Origin: Fimbriimonas ginsengisoli Gsoil 348
Lineage (GTDB): Bacteria > Armatimonadota > Fimbriimonadia > Fimbriimonadales > Fimbriimonadaceae
Length of the DNA stretch: 64,000 nucleotides
Direction: 5' to 3'
Assembly (NCBI RefSeq): GCF_000724625.1
Contig: NZ_CP007139.1
Location: forward strand, 124,001-188,000
The position numbers and the translations under genes are program-made. Below are positions 48,802-56,540 of this stretch, one piece after another (the stretch's first letter is position 1; each line of letters begins with the position of its first letter). Below the pieces are notes generated by a model. That model was not told the origin of the DNA, made no database searches, and saw nothing but the letters and a program-made list of their open reading frames with translations.

Positions 48802-51543
48802 ATGCAAAGATCCCCTGTTTGGGGCCGCTTTATAGCGGCCCTTTTTTTGTTTGTCCTGACCTTTGCCGGCGCATTTGGTCAGGCCACGACCACGTATAAC
48901 CCCTACACGGGGAAGGTTGAGACGTTCCCGGTCCTGAGGGACGCGAGAGCGCTGCTCAATCTGCCGGCGTCATCTCCGACGCTCGCCGAAACTCGGCCGC
49001 TCCTATTCAGGAGCATGCACGCCGGTAAACATCCACTCGCCCGGGCGTATGGCGCGTTCATCGATAAAGGCCAGCGACGGGGACCTCTTTATTGGTTCTC
49101 TGACGCCTCATGGAAGGGAAAGTGGAACCTCATCGGGAAGGCCTACGGCATTCTCGGAAAGTATTACGGATACGGCAACGCCGCCGTGGTGCGTCGCCTC
49201 GCCGGCTCCGGGGTCGGCGTTCAGGGTTCGGTCGGCGGATGGACCCTGTCGAGCGGCACGAACAACGAGCAAAACCTCGGCGGTTTTTGCTCGATCTCCC
49301 AGACCACTAACGAATCGGCCGAATTCAGCTTCACGGGTGACTCCTGCGGATTCGCCGGGGTCTATTTCCGCTCGGATCTCGGCGGGTACGCGATCCTCGG
49401 TCTCGACGGCGACTACACCGCTCCCAACGGGCCGTTCATCCAAACGATTACCCAAGGGGACATTAACGCCGGCCGGTTTCCGTCCACATTCATCGGAGTT
49501 GACGGTACATCGCGAAGCAGCCTGAATTGCAAAGCGCTCAACTTCCGCCGGGCGACCGCTTTTTCTGAGGACGTCCTTGCGTGGCAAAACACCGTCTACG
49601 GCGCGAGCGGCTCCCATACGCTCCAGGTCGTCGTTACGGGTACTAACCTCGCCGCCGACGCCAGCGGCGCGCGGGTGGCATTCTCGGCGCTCTGGGCTTC
49701 CTCTCCAAGCCAAGGGACGGTCCTTAGCCAAGTCGCCACAAACGGCGGCTCCTCCGAGCCGCAAAGCACCGCATCGAGCGGACCATATTGCCTGGCCGCG
49801 CGGACGATCTACCAGCCGTCCGCGGTCGCAAATCAAAACACCAAACCCATCGTTGGTTGGGCGTCGCTCGTAGAAGATTCCGTCTACGAGATGGCCAATT
49901 CGGCCAACGCGACGTCGGGCACTTATTATTTCAACCGACAAGCTCACGCCGACGGAAACGCCTCCGGACCGTGCGAATGCTCCCATGTGCCGACTTACGT
50001 CATGGTCGCGAGCGGCACCAACAACAGCGGCCAACCCGTAATAAACGTCCGTTCCGGAGACGCCGCCGGTGTCGCGAATGGCGATACGATCGTAGCCCTT
50101 TCACGGGCTATCCAGGTGCGGACGATCTCTTCGATCGCGGGCGATGCGATCACGTGCACGGTCAATTTAACGTCCCCGCTCAACCTCAACACAGCTTCGG
50201 AAAAAATTCTTCGCGCGGAAACGACGGTGAACGGCGCGGTGTCGGCATCGACATCGATCACGCTGGCCAGCTCCGCTCACCAGATCGGCGCTTACGACAT
50301 CCTGGTTGCAGTCAAAGACGGCAACATCCCGGTTTGCTTCGCCGCCGCCGCGATCTCCGGAACCTCTCTCACCTCCGACCGAGCGGTTACAATTCCCAAT
50401 GGGGCCGCGATTGTACGGATCTCCCAGCGCGGCTATGACAATTATTGGCTTGCCGACAATCGCTGGCCGCTCTGGCTCTCGCCGGGTGGCTGGTGGACCT
50501 GCACGGACAAGTTAGAGCTGAGGCGCACTTACACATCGAGTTACGCGGGCGAGGGAACCACGGTGGCCGTCGCGGGCAATCGTGGGGATACCACCCTTAC
50601 CGTCACCTCCGACTCGTCCCTAAATGCCGGCGAGCTGGTGACGATCGAGGCGCAGGGCACGCAGATGCGCCGCGCGGTCTCGAAAGCGGCCAACGTCGTC
50701 ACTCTCGATAAGCCGCTCGACTCCTACACGCACTCCGGCGTACGTGTCGCGCGCGGGATGTTCTGGCGCGAGGATATCGTCTCGTGGAATTCCTACGACG
50801 CCTGGGACATGAAAGTCCAGTGGCTCGAAAAGGAGCATCACCCGGGCGACGCGATCAAGAACGGCTACGACTGCATGCTCACCCAAGGATGGGCCGTACC
50901 GCGGATTGCGACCCCGAGCCACTCAATCACGGGCGTTTCAGCTACAACTCCGATCACCGTCACGGATCCGAACCACCCGTTTCGAACCGGGGAGCGCGTC
51001 CGGATAACGAGCAACGCCGCGGCGGCTGGTGACTGGCGGGTTACGGTCACGGGGACCAACACTTACACGCTCGATGGCTCGACGGCCAACGGGGCAGTGA
51101 GCGGCGGCACTTGCGTCGAGATTCCGCTCACCTACGCCGCCACGTTCGATTCTACGGCAGTCCTTCCGCTGAATGCCTCGCCCGTCGTCCAACTCAATGT
51201 CGACGTCCCGAAGACGTACAACAGCGGAACCACGACAACCACGAACGTCGCAAATGCAGAAATCGGCGTTCTCTTCTCCACCCAGCACAACATCATCGAA
51301 GCCGTCCGGATGGGCGACGTCTCGGAGATGAGAGGAACCCTCTGGGGAACCGCTACACTCACAATCCAGAATAGGGCGACCGGCGATAATCCAAAGCTCT
51401 ACTTTCAAATCTCCGGCTCCGATGGCAGTTCCACGGAGCGAACTCTCACGGCAACTACCATTCGGCAGGGCACGTACTACGTGCAAATCCGAGAGGTGCC
51501 GGGATTCACGGCTGCAGTGAATCGCTACTACATCACACAGTAG
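48802..51543 (+). CDS. Large phage-encoded secreted beta-rich protein
   Basis: 913 aa. The start MQRSPVWGRFIAALFLFVLTFAGAFGQA is a signal peptide with cleavage near residue 26. The rest is beta-rich and Ser/Thr/Gly-rich, with segments like CGFAGVYFRSDLGGYAILGL and VTITNSNA-type Ig-like repeats (TPITVTDPNHPFRTGERVRITSNA). No enzymatic motif recognised. Its signal peptide is encoded by an intrinsic-terminator sequence (48822-48848). The nearest later in-frame starts would lose the signal peptide, so I keep this start. Confidence 0.65.
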   Translation: MQRSPVWGRFIAALFLFVLTFAGAFGQATTTYNPYTGKVETFPVLRDARALLNLPASSPTLAETRPLLFRSMHAGKHPLARAYGAFIDKGQRRGPLYWFSDASWKGKWNLIGKAYGILGKYYGYGNAAVVRRLAGSGVGVQGSVGGWTLSSGTNNEQNLGGFCSISQTTNESAEFSFTGDSCGFAGVYFRSDLGGYAILGLDGDYTAPNGPFIQTITQGDINAGRFPSTFIGVDGTSRSSLNCKALNFRRATAFSEDVLAWQNTVYGASGSHTLQVVVTGTNLAADASGARVAFSALWASSPSQGTVLSQVATNGGSSEPQSTASSGPYCLAARTIYQPSAVANQNTKPIVGWASLVEDSVYEMANSANATSGTYYFNRQAHADGNASGPCECSHVPTYVMVASGTNNSGQPVINVRSGDAAGVANGDTIVALSRAIQVRTISSIAGDAITCTVNLTSPLNLNTASEKILRAETTVNGAVSASTSITLASSAHQIGAYDILVAVKDGNIPVCFAAAAISGTSLTSDRAVTIPNGAAIVRISQRGYDNYWLADNRWPLWLSPGGWWTCTDKLELRRTYTSSYAGEGTTVAVAGNRGDTTLTVTSDSSLNAGELVTIEAQGTQMRRAVSKAANVVTLDKPLDSYTHSGVRVARGMFWREDIVSWNSYDAWDMKVQWLEKEHHPGDAIKNGYDCMLTQGWAVPRIATPSHSITGVSATTPITVTDPNHPFRTGERVRITSNAAAAGDWRVTVTGTNTYTLDGSTANGAVSGGTCVEIPLTYAATFDSTAVLPLNASPVVQLNVDVPKTYNSGTTTTTNVANAEIGVLFSTQHNIIEAVRMGDVSEMRGTLWGTATLTIQNRATGDNPKLYFQISGSDGSSTERTLTATTIRQGTYYVQIREVPGFTAAVNRYYITQ
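48822..48848 (+). terminator. Intrinsic terminator inside the signal-peptide codons
   Basis: GGGCCGCT (48822-48829) pairs with AGCGGCCC (48834-48841) around TTAT and is followed by seven T. This is a near-ideal rho-independent terminator, 20 bases inside the 48802 frame. The T-run supplies Leu/Phe codons of the signal peptide. Confidence 0.8.
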
Positions 51544-51949
51544 AGCTTTTTCCGCCAAGGGCGCCCCGTGGTGCAGATAAAGATCTATCTGCACCACGGG
51601 GCGCCCTTTTTGCGTTGAAGCGCCTCAAGATCGCCCAGGCGAGCACCAGCGATCGCGCCGAACAATATCCGACCGTGTCACCGTAACAGGTCATCCGGGC
51701 TCGCTTCCCGGTCGATTGAAGCCCCAGGCCGGGAAGCAATTGGTTCCATTCCCCGCTCCGGACAATAACCTCAAGGTCGCGATCGACACGGGCGCGGACG
51801 GCCCAATACTTGCGGTGCTCCAAGCCGCGATACGATGCCCAGATCAGGCCGCCAGCCGCATCTAGTATCAACTCACCTTCCGGATCGATCGGGAGACAAA
51901 CCTCTAACTCCACGTCGGGCCAGAACCGCCAATCAATATTTTCTCCCAC
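51533..51949 (-). CDS. Hypothetical protein at the right end of the prophage
   Basis: 138 aa, minus strand. MGENIDWRFWPDVELEVCLPI, a central DGEL-type strand (EGELILDAAGGLIWASYRG) and WAVRARVDRDLEVIVRSGEWNQLL look like a real small folded domain. The last about 25 residues are translated from the terminator stem and overlap the end of the plus-strand gene, so the true C-terminus may be shorter in related phages. Not recognised. Confidence 0.5.
   Translation of the reverse strand: MGENIDWRFWPDVELEVCLPIDPEGELILDAAGGLIWASYRGLEHRKYWAVRARVDRDLEVIVRSGEWNQLLPGLGLQSTGKRARMTCYGDTVGYCSARSLVLAWAILRRFNAKRAPRGADRSLSAPRGALGGKSSTV
51557..51613 (+). terminator. Late-operon terminator with 23-bp stem
   Basis: Bases 51557-51579 (AAGGGCGCCCCGTGGTGCAG and three more) pair perfectly with 51586-51608, and TTTTT follows (51607-51611). 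It lies 14 bp after the stop of the last rightward gene. Confidence 0.85.
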
Positions 51950-52004
51950 AACTTAAAGGCGATCGAGACGCCATTAAGTCAACCATGGCCAGCTCATATC
52001 GACG

Positions 52005-52064
52005 TCAAGCAGCCTGAGCGAGCATCCGGAATGTTTCCGCTACGCCCTGCCATTTCTCGAAATC
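52005..52064 (-). pseudogene. Separated 3' end of the recombinase gene (attR side)
   Basis: On the minus strand the att core reads DFEKWQG in the same frame as at attL. It continues VAETFRMLAQAA to a TGA at 52007-52005. On excision these codons would rejoin bases 6542-8053 to rebuild the phage form of the recombinase. In the lysogen they have no promoter or start. The gap 51950-52004 holds nothing else. Confidence 0.8.
52045..52064. repeat. attR core
   Basis: Identical to 6522-6541; the next base differs and GTCTC then matches again (52066-52070). It marks the right edge of the prophage. Confidence 0.92.
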
Positions 52065-52130
52065 CGTCTCAATGTCCGGATTTCGACGAGCGTCAGATTC
52101 GTCTAAGCGATTTTCGAAAGCCTCGACGTA
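52065..52130 (-). pseudogene. Relic of a related recombinase 3' end in host DNA
   Basis: Beyond attR the minus-strand frame leading into the core reads AFENRLDESDARRNPDIETD. The phage gene has LELIENPTLETD in the same place. NP-x-(L/I)-ETDFEKWQG is kept while third codon positions differ (ACC/ACG, CCC/CCG), a sign of diverged coding sequence. I infer an older related element once used this tRNA site. Only about 13 residues align well. Confidence 0.5.
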
Positions 52131-52199
52131 GCGGCACGCGTAGGTGCCGGCTACACGCCTGCGGCGTAAGCAGACCGAACTAACGCGAAGCGTTGTAGC

Positions 52200-52293
52200 C
52201 GCAGGTTGGCTCGTACCTGCGCGGGACGTTCCGTTTTCCGACCAAAGTTTTGGATCGTCGGGGCGTTGTCGCGCAGGTACGAGCCAACCTGCG
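52200..52293. repeat. 24-bp perfect inverted repeat in host intergenic DNA
   Basis: CGCAGGTTGGCTCGTACCTG (plus CGCG) at 52200-52223 is exactly complementary to 52270-52293, with a 46-base loop. Looser copies of GTAGGTGCCGGCTACACGCC-type sequence lie outside it. It looks like a dispersed REP-like element. The rest of 52131-52345 shows no gene. Confidence 0.7.
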
Positions 52294-52345
52294 TCTACAC
52301 GGCTTCGCCGTTGGGGAGGCCGCTCTTGAGAGCAGCGGTCCGGGG

Positions 52346-53026
52346 TCAACTCTGGTGGTACAGGTCTCGTAGGGCTTCGATCTCGTCGTCCGTGTATCCA
52401 ACGCCGCGGAGGAAGGAGTCGGCGAGGTGGGGTACGCAGGCGCGGAGGGTTAGCAGGTCGAGGCAGGAGGGGGCTTCGTTGACCACGGTGTCGAGGCCGC
52501 GGCAGCGGTAGAGGGCGGGGCAATCGGCGAAGACGGTGTGAGATAGGATCGCCCGGGTTAAGTCGGCGTCGGTAAGCCGGGCTCTCAAAAGATTCGTGTC
52601 ACGCAGGCAGGCGCCGGTGAGGTCGGCTCCGGTGAGATTGGCGCGGCTGAGATCGGCGTGCGAAAGGTCGACGCCGATCATTCGGGCATGCCGCAGGTTC
52701 GTGTGAGGGAGGCGAGCGCCGCCCATCATCGCTCCATCAAAGAACGCCCCTTCGCAGTTGGCGTCTTCGAAGTTCGCGCCCGCGAGATTGGCGCCCTGGA
52801 ACTCCGCCGCCTCCACGGTAGCCGTGTAAAAACTTGCGCCAGCCAAACAGGCGCCGACGAAGGATGCTCCACTCACGTCGGCCAGTGCGAATTCGGCTCC
52901 GCGCAGGTCATGTCCCGAGAAGTCGACTCGCTGCAGATTGGCCTGAAAAAACGACGCCTTCTTCAAGGAGGCCACATCGATCTGCAAGACGACGTTTTGG
53001 GTATCCCGGTGACGAAGCTCGATCAT
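52346..53026 (-). CDS. Pentapeptide-repeat protein
   Basis: 226 aa. About 24 tandem A(D/N)LxX units from residue 20 to 160 (for example ADLSRANLTGADLTGACL) form a right-handed beta-helix. The C-terminus (CPALYRCRGLDTVVNEAPSCLDLLTL, then LADSFLRGVGYTDDEIEALRDLY) resembles the linker that in some bacterial proteins joins pentapeptide repeats to a TIR domain. No TIR domain follows here. Cytoplasmic by lack of a signal. Function unknown. Confidence 0.85.
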   Translation of the reverse strand: MIELRHRDTQNVVLQIDVASLKKASFFQANLQRVDFSGHDLRGAEFALADVSGASFVGACLAGASFYTATVEAAEFQGANLAGANFEDANCEGAFFDGAMMGGARLPHTNLRHARMIGVDLSHADLSRANLTGADLTGACLRDTNLLRARLTDADLTRAILSHTVFADCPALYRCRGLDTVVNEAPSCLDLLTLRACVPHLADSFLRGVGYTDDEIEALRDLYHQS

Positions 53027-53273
53027 GGCTCTAGCGATCGCCTTTCCTTAAGCGATCTTTAAAGAGTATCGAAAATCCCAGACCCCTACGACGGCGATTC
53101 ACGCCAAACGTCCCGAACCTGTTAGATCTACTGTCGTCATTTTTCGCAGGTTTTGGGCCTGGCCGACGCTACTAGACGCACGTCGGGCAAAAGCTCCACA
53201 TTAAAGAGCAAGGCTGGTGGTTAATGCTTCTGTATAGGGAGAGTTCCGTACCGCCTACCCAAAGCGATAGCGG

Positions 53274-54221
53274 ATGTCTGGGAAGGACTTACAAGGATTG
53301 GAGCCAGAAGAGCGACAGTTGTCGGACCGAGAGCGCACGGTGTTGCTCTTAGCGGCAGAAGGGCTTACCGACAAGGAAATCGCCAGACACCTGGAGCTAT
53401 CCCAGCGAACGATCGGTACGTATTGGGAAAGGATGCGGCTAAAGCTAGGGCCGTTTTCTCGGACTCAGCTCGTGGCGAGATTCCTCCGGGTCGAGTCGGC
53501 GGACGAGGGTTCGAACTATCGAAACCTCTTCGCCACATGGGAAGACGGGGTTTGGATCTTGAGTCCGTATGGAGCCACGATCTACGCCAACGCCCGGGTC
53601 GCATCGATTTTCGGCTTGACGCCTAACGAATTTCGCGAAACCGGTGCGCACAAGCTCTTGGCGAACCTGGTCGCCCGTCCGGTCGAAGAGCTGCTTGCCT
53701 CGGCTCGAAACGGGATTCAGTCACAAGAATTCCGTTTTGTCCGCCCGGATGGAGCCACAGTGTGGCTCCGGATGAGCGCCTCGGCCGTGAACGATCCTCG
53801 CGGCCGCTGCTCGGCCATCATCTTTTTGTTTAGCGACACCACGGTTCAACGGCGGGTCGTTCAGGCGCTCGAGTCTTGCGAATCGACGTTCGCATTCCTT
53901 TCGGAACACTCCAGCGACATGATCGCACGGTTCGACGCCGAGTTAACTTGCATCTCGATCAACCCTCAGTTTCTGAAGGGATCAAACCACGGCGGCGGTG
54001 AAATCGTCGGACGTCCGATTCACGAGCTGGCGAGCATTTTTCGTCCCGTCGATGAGTGGATCCGGAATCTGACGGCCGTCATCCAAACGGGGGAAGACCG
54101 ATCGTTCGGCTCGGATTGCGCCGCCGGCGAGGGAAGCACCCAAACCTACTTACGGCAGGAGCGGGGTTCCGAGCCAAACCCGGCCGGGATCATAAGCATT
54201 ACGACGGTCGCGAGCACGTAG
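53274..54221 (+). CDS. LuxR-type HTH regulator with C-terminal PAS domains
   Basis: 315 aa. The N-terminal LuxR/GerE HTH (LSDRERTVLLLAAEGLTDKEIARHLELSQRTIGTYWERM, residues about 16-60) precedes two PAS domains (about 80-200, with EDGVWILSPYGATIYANARV and a PAC-like QEFRFVRPDGATVWLRMSAS; and about 205-315). HTH-first order is unusual, since most such proteins have sensor first. No kinase or receiver domain. Ligand unknown. The gap 53027-53273 holds its promoter but no clear box. Confidence 0.8.
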   Translation: MSGKDLQGLEPEERQLSDRERTVLLLAAEGLTDKEIARHLELSQRTIGTYWERMRLKLGPFSRTQLVARFLRVESADEGSNYRNLFATWEDGVWILSPYGATIYANARVASIFGLTPNEFRETGAHKLLANLVARPVEELLASARNGIQSQEFRFVRPDGATVWLRMSASAVNDPRGRCSAIIFLFSDTTVQRRVVQALESCESTFAFLSEHSSDMIARFDAELTCISINPQFLKGSNHGGGEIVGRPIHELASIFRPVDEWIRNLTAVIQTGEDRSFGSDCAAGEGSTQTYLRQERGSEPNPAGIISITTVAST

Positions 54222-54235
54222 GCGGAGGTTTTTAC

Positions 54236-54278
54236 AGGGGCAGGCCCGCCCCTGATACACATGGGCGGGCCACCCATG
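54236..54278. repeat. Two short intergenic hairpins
   Basis: AGGGGC/GCCCCT (54236-54253) and CATGGG/CCCATG (54260-54278) lie between the convergent genes ending at 54221 and 54290. They may act as a bidirectional terminator or a degenerate copy of the REP-like element seen at 56435. Confidence 0.5.
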
Positions 54279-54289
54279 CCACGAACGGG

Positions 54290-55036
54290 TTATTTGCCCG
54301 GAGAATTGAGGGTGATTCGGGAGGCGGTGGTGACCAGGTCCTCGTACGAGCGGTCGGCGACGAGCATCATCGTGTAGCGGCCTTCGGCCCAGGCGATGCA
54401 GTTCCATTGCCCGATGTGCCCCAGCCGGTAAGAATGGTCTCGGCGAACCTCGCCCAAACCGTCCAGTTGCAGCAGGTCGGGGACCATTACCAGTGCGAGG
54501 TCACCCGCGGCGTCTCTAAGCGCAAGCCGGGTGACCGGCCGGCCGTCGACCTCTCCGCGCGCCGAGCTCAGTACGCTCAGCCGATTGGGGTCGAGCGACT
54601 GTCCAGCCTCGATAAGGAGCTGATCGACGTCTTTCTTGGTCGCCGGGTCCATCCCACGCGACGGGCCGAAGTTTGTCACCAGCCGAGCCAGGTCGGCCGA
54701 GTGGATATTGGCGTCCTCGGGAGCGTGTTTAAACATCCCCGCCAACAAAATCACGCCGAATAAACCGCCGGCAAGTCCCCACGCCGTACGGCCGGAGACG
54801 AACCGCTCGACCTTCCGGGTGCGGTTCAGCTCTTTGATCCGGCTTGCGCACGCCTTCCATTCGGCATGGCACTCCACCGGCTTCACCTTCTCTCGGAGGA
54901 GCCGCTTTACGCCGAGAATCGCTTCCAATTCCGCCCGCGACTCGGGCGATTCGGCCAAGGCCGTTCGAATCGCGCTTTCGCGCTCAGGGGCGATTTCCCC
55001 ATCCGCCCATGCATGTAGTTCGATCGGATCGATCAT
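54290..55036 (-). CDS. Anti-sigma factor-like membrane protein, no zinc site
   Basis: 248 aa. N-terminal helical domain (IELHAWADGEIAPERESAIRT ... SRAELEAILGVKRLLREKV) like anti-sigma domains, one membrane helix (GLAGGLFGVILLAGMF, about 88-104) and a periplasmic beta-rich domain (RLALRDAAGDLALVMVPDLLQL). The usual HxxxCxxC zinc motif is absent. It overlaps the ECF sigma gene by 4 bp, a standard sigma/anti-sigma arrangement in which it would hold the sigma factor at the membrane. Confidence 0.75.
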   Translation of the reverse strand: MIDPIELHAWADGEIAPERESAIRTALAESPESRAELEAILGVKRLLREKVKPVECHAEWKACASRIKELNRTRKVERFVSGRTAWGLAGGLFGVILLAGMFKHAPEDANIHSADLARLVTNFGPSRGMDPATKKDVDQLLIEAGQSLDPNRLSVLSSARGEVDGRPVTRLALRDAAGDLALVMVPDLLQLDGLGEVRRDHSYRLGHIGQWNCIAWAEGRYTMMLVADRSYEDLVTTASRITLNSPGK

Positions 55037-55596
55037 TCGATAACTCCGTCCTTCAAATAGCCTTCCCGTTTCGCGTACCCTTCCAGCGCCTTTCGGAGGA
55101 TAGACCGCCCCCGAGCGATTCGCGATCTCACGGTACCGATCGGCACCTGCGTGATATCCGCGATTTCTTGATAGCTCAGACCTTCTAAGTCGCTTAACAT
55201 GACCGCCATTCGAAAATCTTCTGGGACCTTTGACAAGGCCTCTTCGATCTCGGCCCCCACGGCTTCGTCGAAGAGAATCCGGTCTGGGATCTCCGATTCG
55301 GCCGACATCGGTTCGATGACTCCCTCTTCGTCCAAGGATCCTAGCTGCGGGCCTCGCTGACGCTGCCTGTACTTATTAATGTACAGATTCGTCACGATGC
55401 GAAGCATCCAAGCTTTAAAGTTCGCTCCGTCGAAGCGTTCATACGCGTCGAAGGCCCGGACTATCGCTTCCTGTGCTAGGTCCTCGGCATCTTCGCGGGA
55501 GCGTGTCAAACGCAATGCGGTGCCTAAGACCGAGGGAAAGACCTTCTCGGCCTGTCTCTCGAAGGATTCTCGCTTGTCGCGTTTCCCAAAGAGCAT
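55033..55596 (-). CDS. ECF (extracytoplasmic function) sigma factor
   Basis: 187 aa. Sigma region 2 (SREDAEDLAQEAIVRAFDAYERF, NFKAWMLRIVTNLYINKYRQ) and region 4 (LSKVPEDFRMAVMLSDLEGL, SYQEIADITQVPIGTVRSRI) are complete. It directs RNA polymerase to stress promoters and is controlled by the overlapping anti-sigma gene. The target regulon is unknown; autoregulation is likely but I see no clear promoter copy. Confidence 0.93.
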   Translation of the reverse strand: MLFGKRDKRESFERQAEKVFPSVLGTALRLTRSREDAEDLAQEAIVRAFDAYERFDGANFKAWMLRIVTNLYINKYRQRQRGPQLGSLDEEGVIEPMSAESEIPDRILFDEAVGAEIEEALSKVPEDFRMAVMLSDLEGLSYQEIADITQVPIGTVRSRIARGRSILRKALEGYAKREGYLKDGVIE

Positions 55597-55701
55597 GGGT
55601 CGAAGGAGTCTACCCCTCGGGTACGTTCAACGCCTCATCTTGAGGATGCGTTCCCGCCTGGGACCGAATCCCCGATAATCGACTAAACTCGCCTCAACCC
55701 C

Positions 55702-56433
55702 ATGATTCCCACCGTCACCCAAACGCAACGTCGCGAAATGGATGAGAACGGCTTCACGCTGTTCGAGAAGGTTTTCACTACCGAGGAGATGGCGGACCTC
55801 GCGGAGGCGGTCGAGGAATTCGAGCAGCGGATGCACGAAGAGCTCGTCGCGCATGGCGATTCGGGCATCTCCCGGGCGGGTGAAATCACCTTTACCGACC
55901 ATATCGCGGAGCGGGACGAGCGGGTACGCGCTTTCGTATCGCGTCCGGAGTTCGTAGCGCTGACGACGGCGTTTCTCGGCCCCGATACCGATCTTTACTG
56001 GAACCAAACGGTCTTCAAGCACCCGGAAGGGGAGCGGGAGTTCCCGTGGCACCAAGACGACGCTTACACTCCGGTGGTGCCGGCGCCCTATCTCACGCTT
56101 TGGCTTGCGATCAACGACGCGACCGAAGAGAACGGGTGCATCTCCGTGCTGCCGGGTTCGCACTTGGGCGGTCTTCGCCCCCACGAGCAGAGCCCGATCG
56201 GGCTGGTGGGATATCCGAACGACGCGCCGGACCAAGGCGTGCTCGTGCCGGTCGCTGCCGGAAGTATCGCCTGCTTCTGGTCGCTGACTCTTCATCGGAG
56301 CGGGCCGAACCGGTCGAAGGGAATCCGCAAAGCGTACGTGATCCAGTACGCGCCGAAGGACCTCCGGTATGCGGCGAGCGGGGAGATTATTCCGGGGCTG
56401 ATGCCGATCGCCCGAGGCGGGCAACCGGCGTAA
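55702..56433 (+). CDS. PhyH-family Fe(II)/2-oxoglutarate dioxygenase
   Basis: 243 aa. The iron triad is visible: H117 and D119 in FPWHQDDAY and the distal H198 in SLTLHRSGPNRS, followed by Arg204 for 2-oxoglutarate. The family motif CISVLPGSHLGGL lies between. PhyH enzymes hydroxylate small organic acids, lipids or amino acids. The substrate cannot be told. Standalone gene, divergent from the sigma operon. Confidence 0.88.
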   Translation: MIPTVTQTQRREMDENGFTLFEKVFTTEEMADLAEAVEEFEQRMHEELVAHGDSGISRAGEITFTDHIAERDERVRAFVSRPEFVALTTAFLGPDTDLYWNQTVFKHPEGEREFPWHQDDAYTPVVPAPYLTLWLAINDATEENGCISVLPGSHLGGLRPHEQSPIGLVGYPNDAPDQGVLVPVAAGSIACFWSLTLHRSGPNRSKGIRKAYVIQYAPKDLRYAASGEIIPGLMPIARGGQPA

Positions 56434-56434
56434 G

Positions 56435-56538
56435 GTGGCATGGGCTTCCGGCCCATGTGTCCCAAGGGCATCTTGCCCTTGGCCCTTTTCACACGACCCA
56501 TACGGTCGTGGGGTTCATCGGCTGGAAGCCCGTGCCAC
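56435..56538. repeat. REP-like multi-hairpin intergenic element
   Basis: Outer arms 56435-56453 and 56520-56538 are complementary with two mismatches (GTGGCATGGGCTTCCGGCC type). Inside are two more hairpins: CCAAGGGCA/TGCCCTTGG (56462-56482) and CACGACC/GGTCGTG (about 56491-56510). It lies between convergent genes. Confidence 0.75.
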
Positions 56539-56540
56539 GT

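Larger units (their letters stand above)
6522..52064. mobile_element. Integrated siphovirus-like prophage, about 45.5 kb
   Basis: It is bounded by a 20-bp perfect direct repeat that starts in the tRNA-Trp 3' end (6522-6541 and 52045-52064). The repeat extends to 26 bp with one mismatch. Inside are a large serine recombinase, repressor, replication genes, small and large terminase, portal, protease-capsid, tail and fibre genes in canonical phage order. Early genes are leftward and replication/late genes rightward from a control region near 16 kb. All structural genes have intact frames, so it may be inducible. Only one small gene (17964) looks frameshifted. Confidence 0.95.

Noticed and set aside
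52005-52523. 172-codon minus-strand frame across attR and the intergenic repeat
   Set aside because: Upper part is an alternative frame of the pentapeptide gene and the palindrome; only the recombinase tail and relic are meaningful and are listed separately.
52065-53026. Pentapeptide gene as prophage cargo
   Set aside because: It lies outside the attR core, in host DNA.
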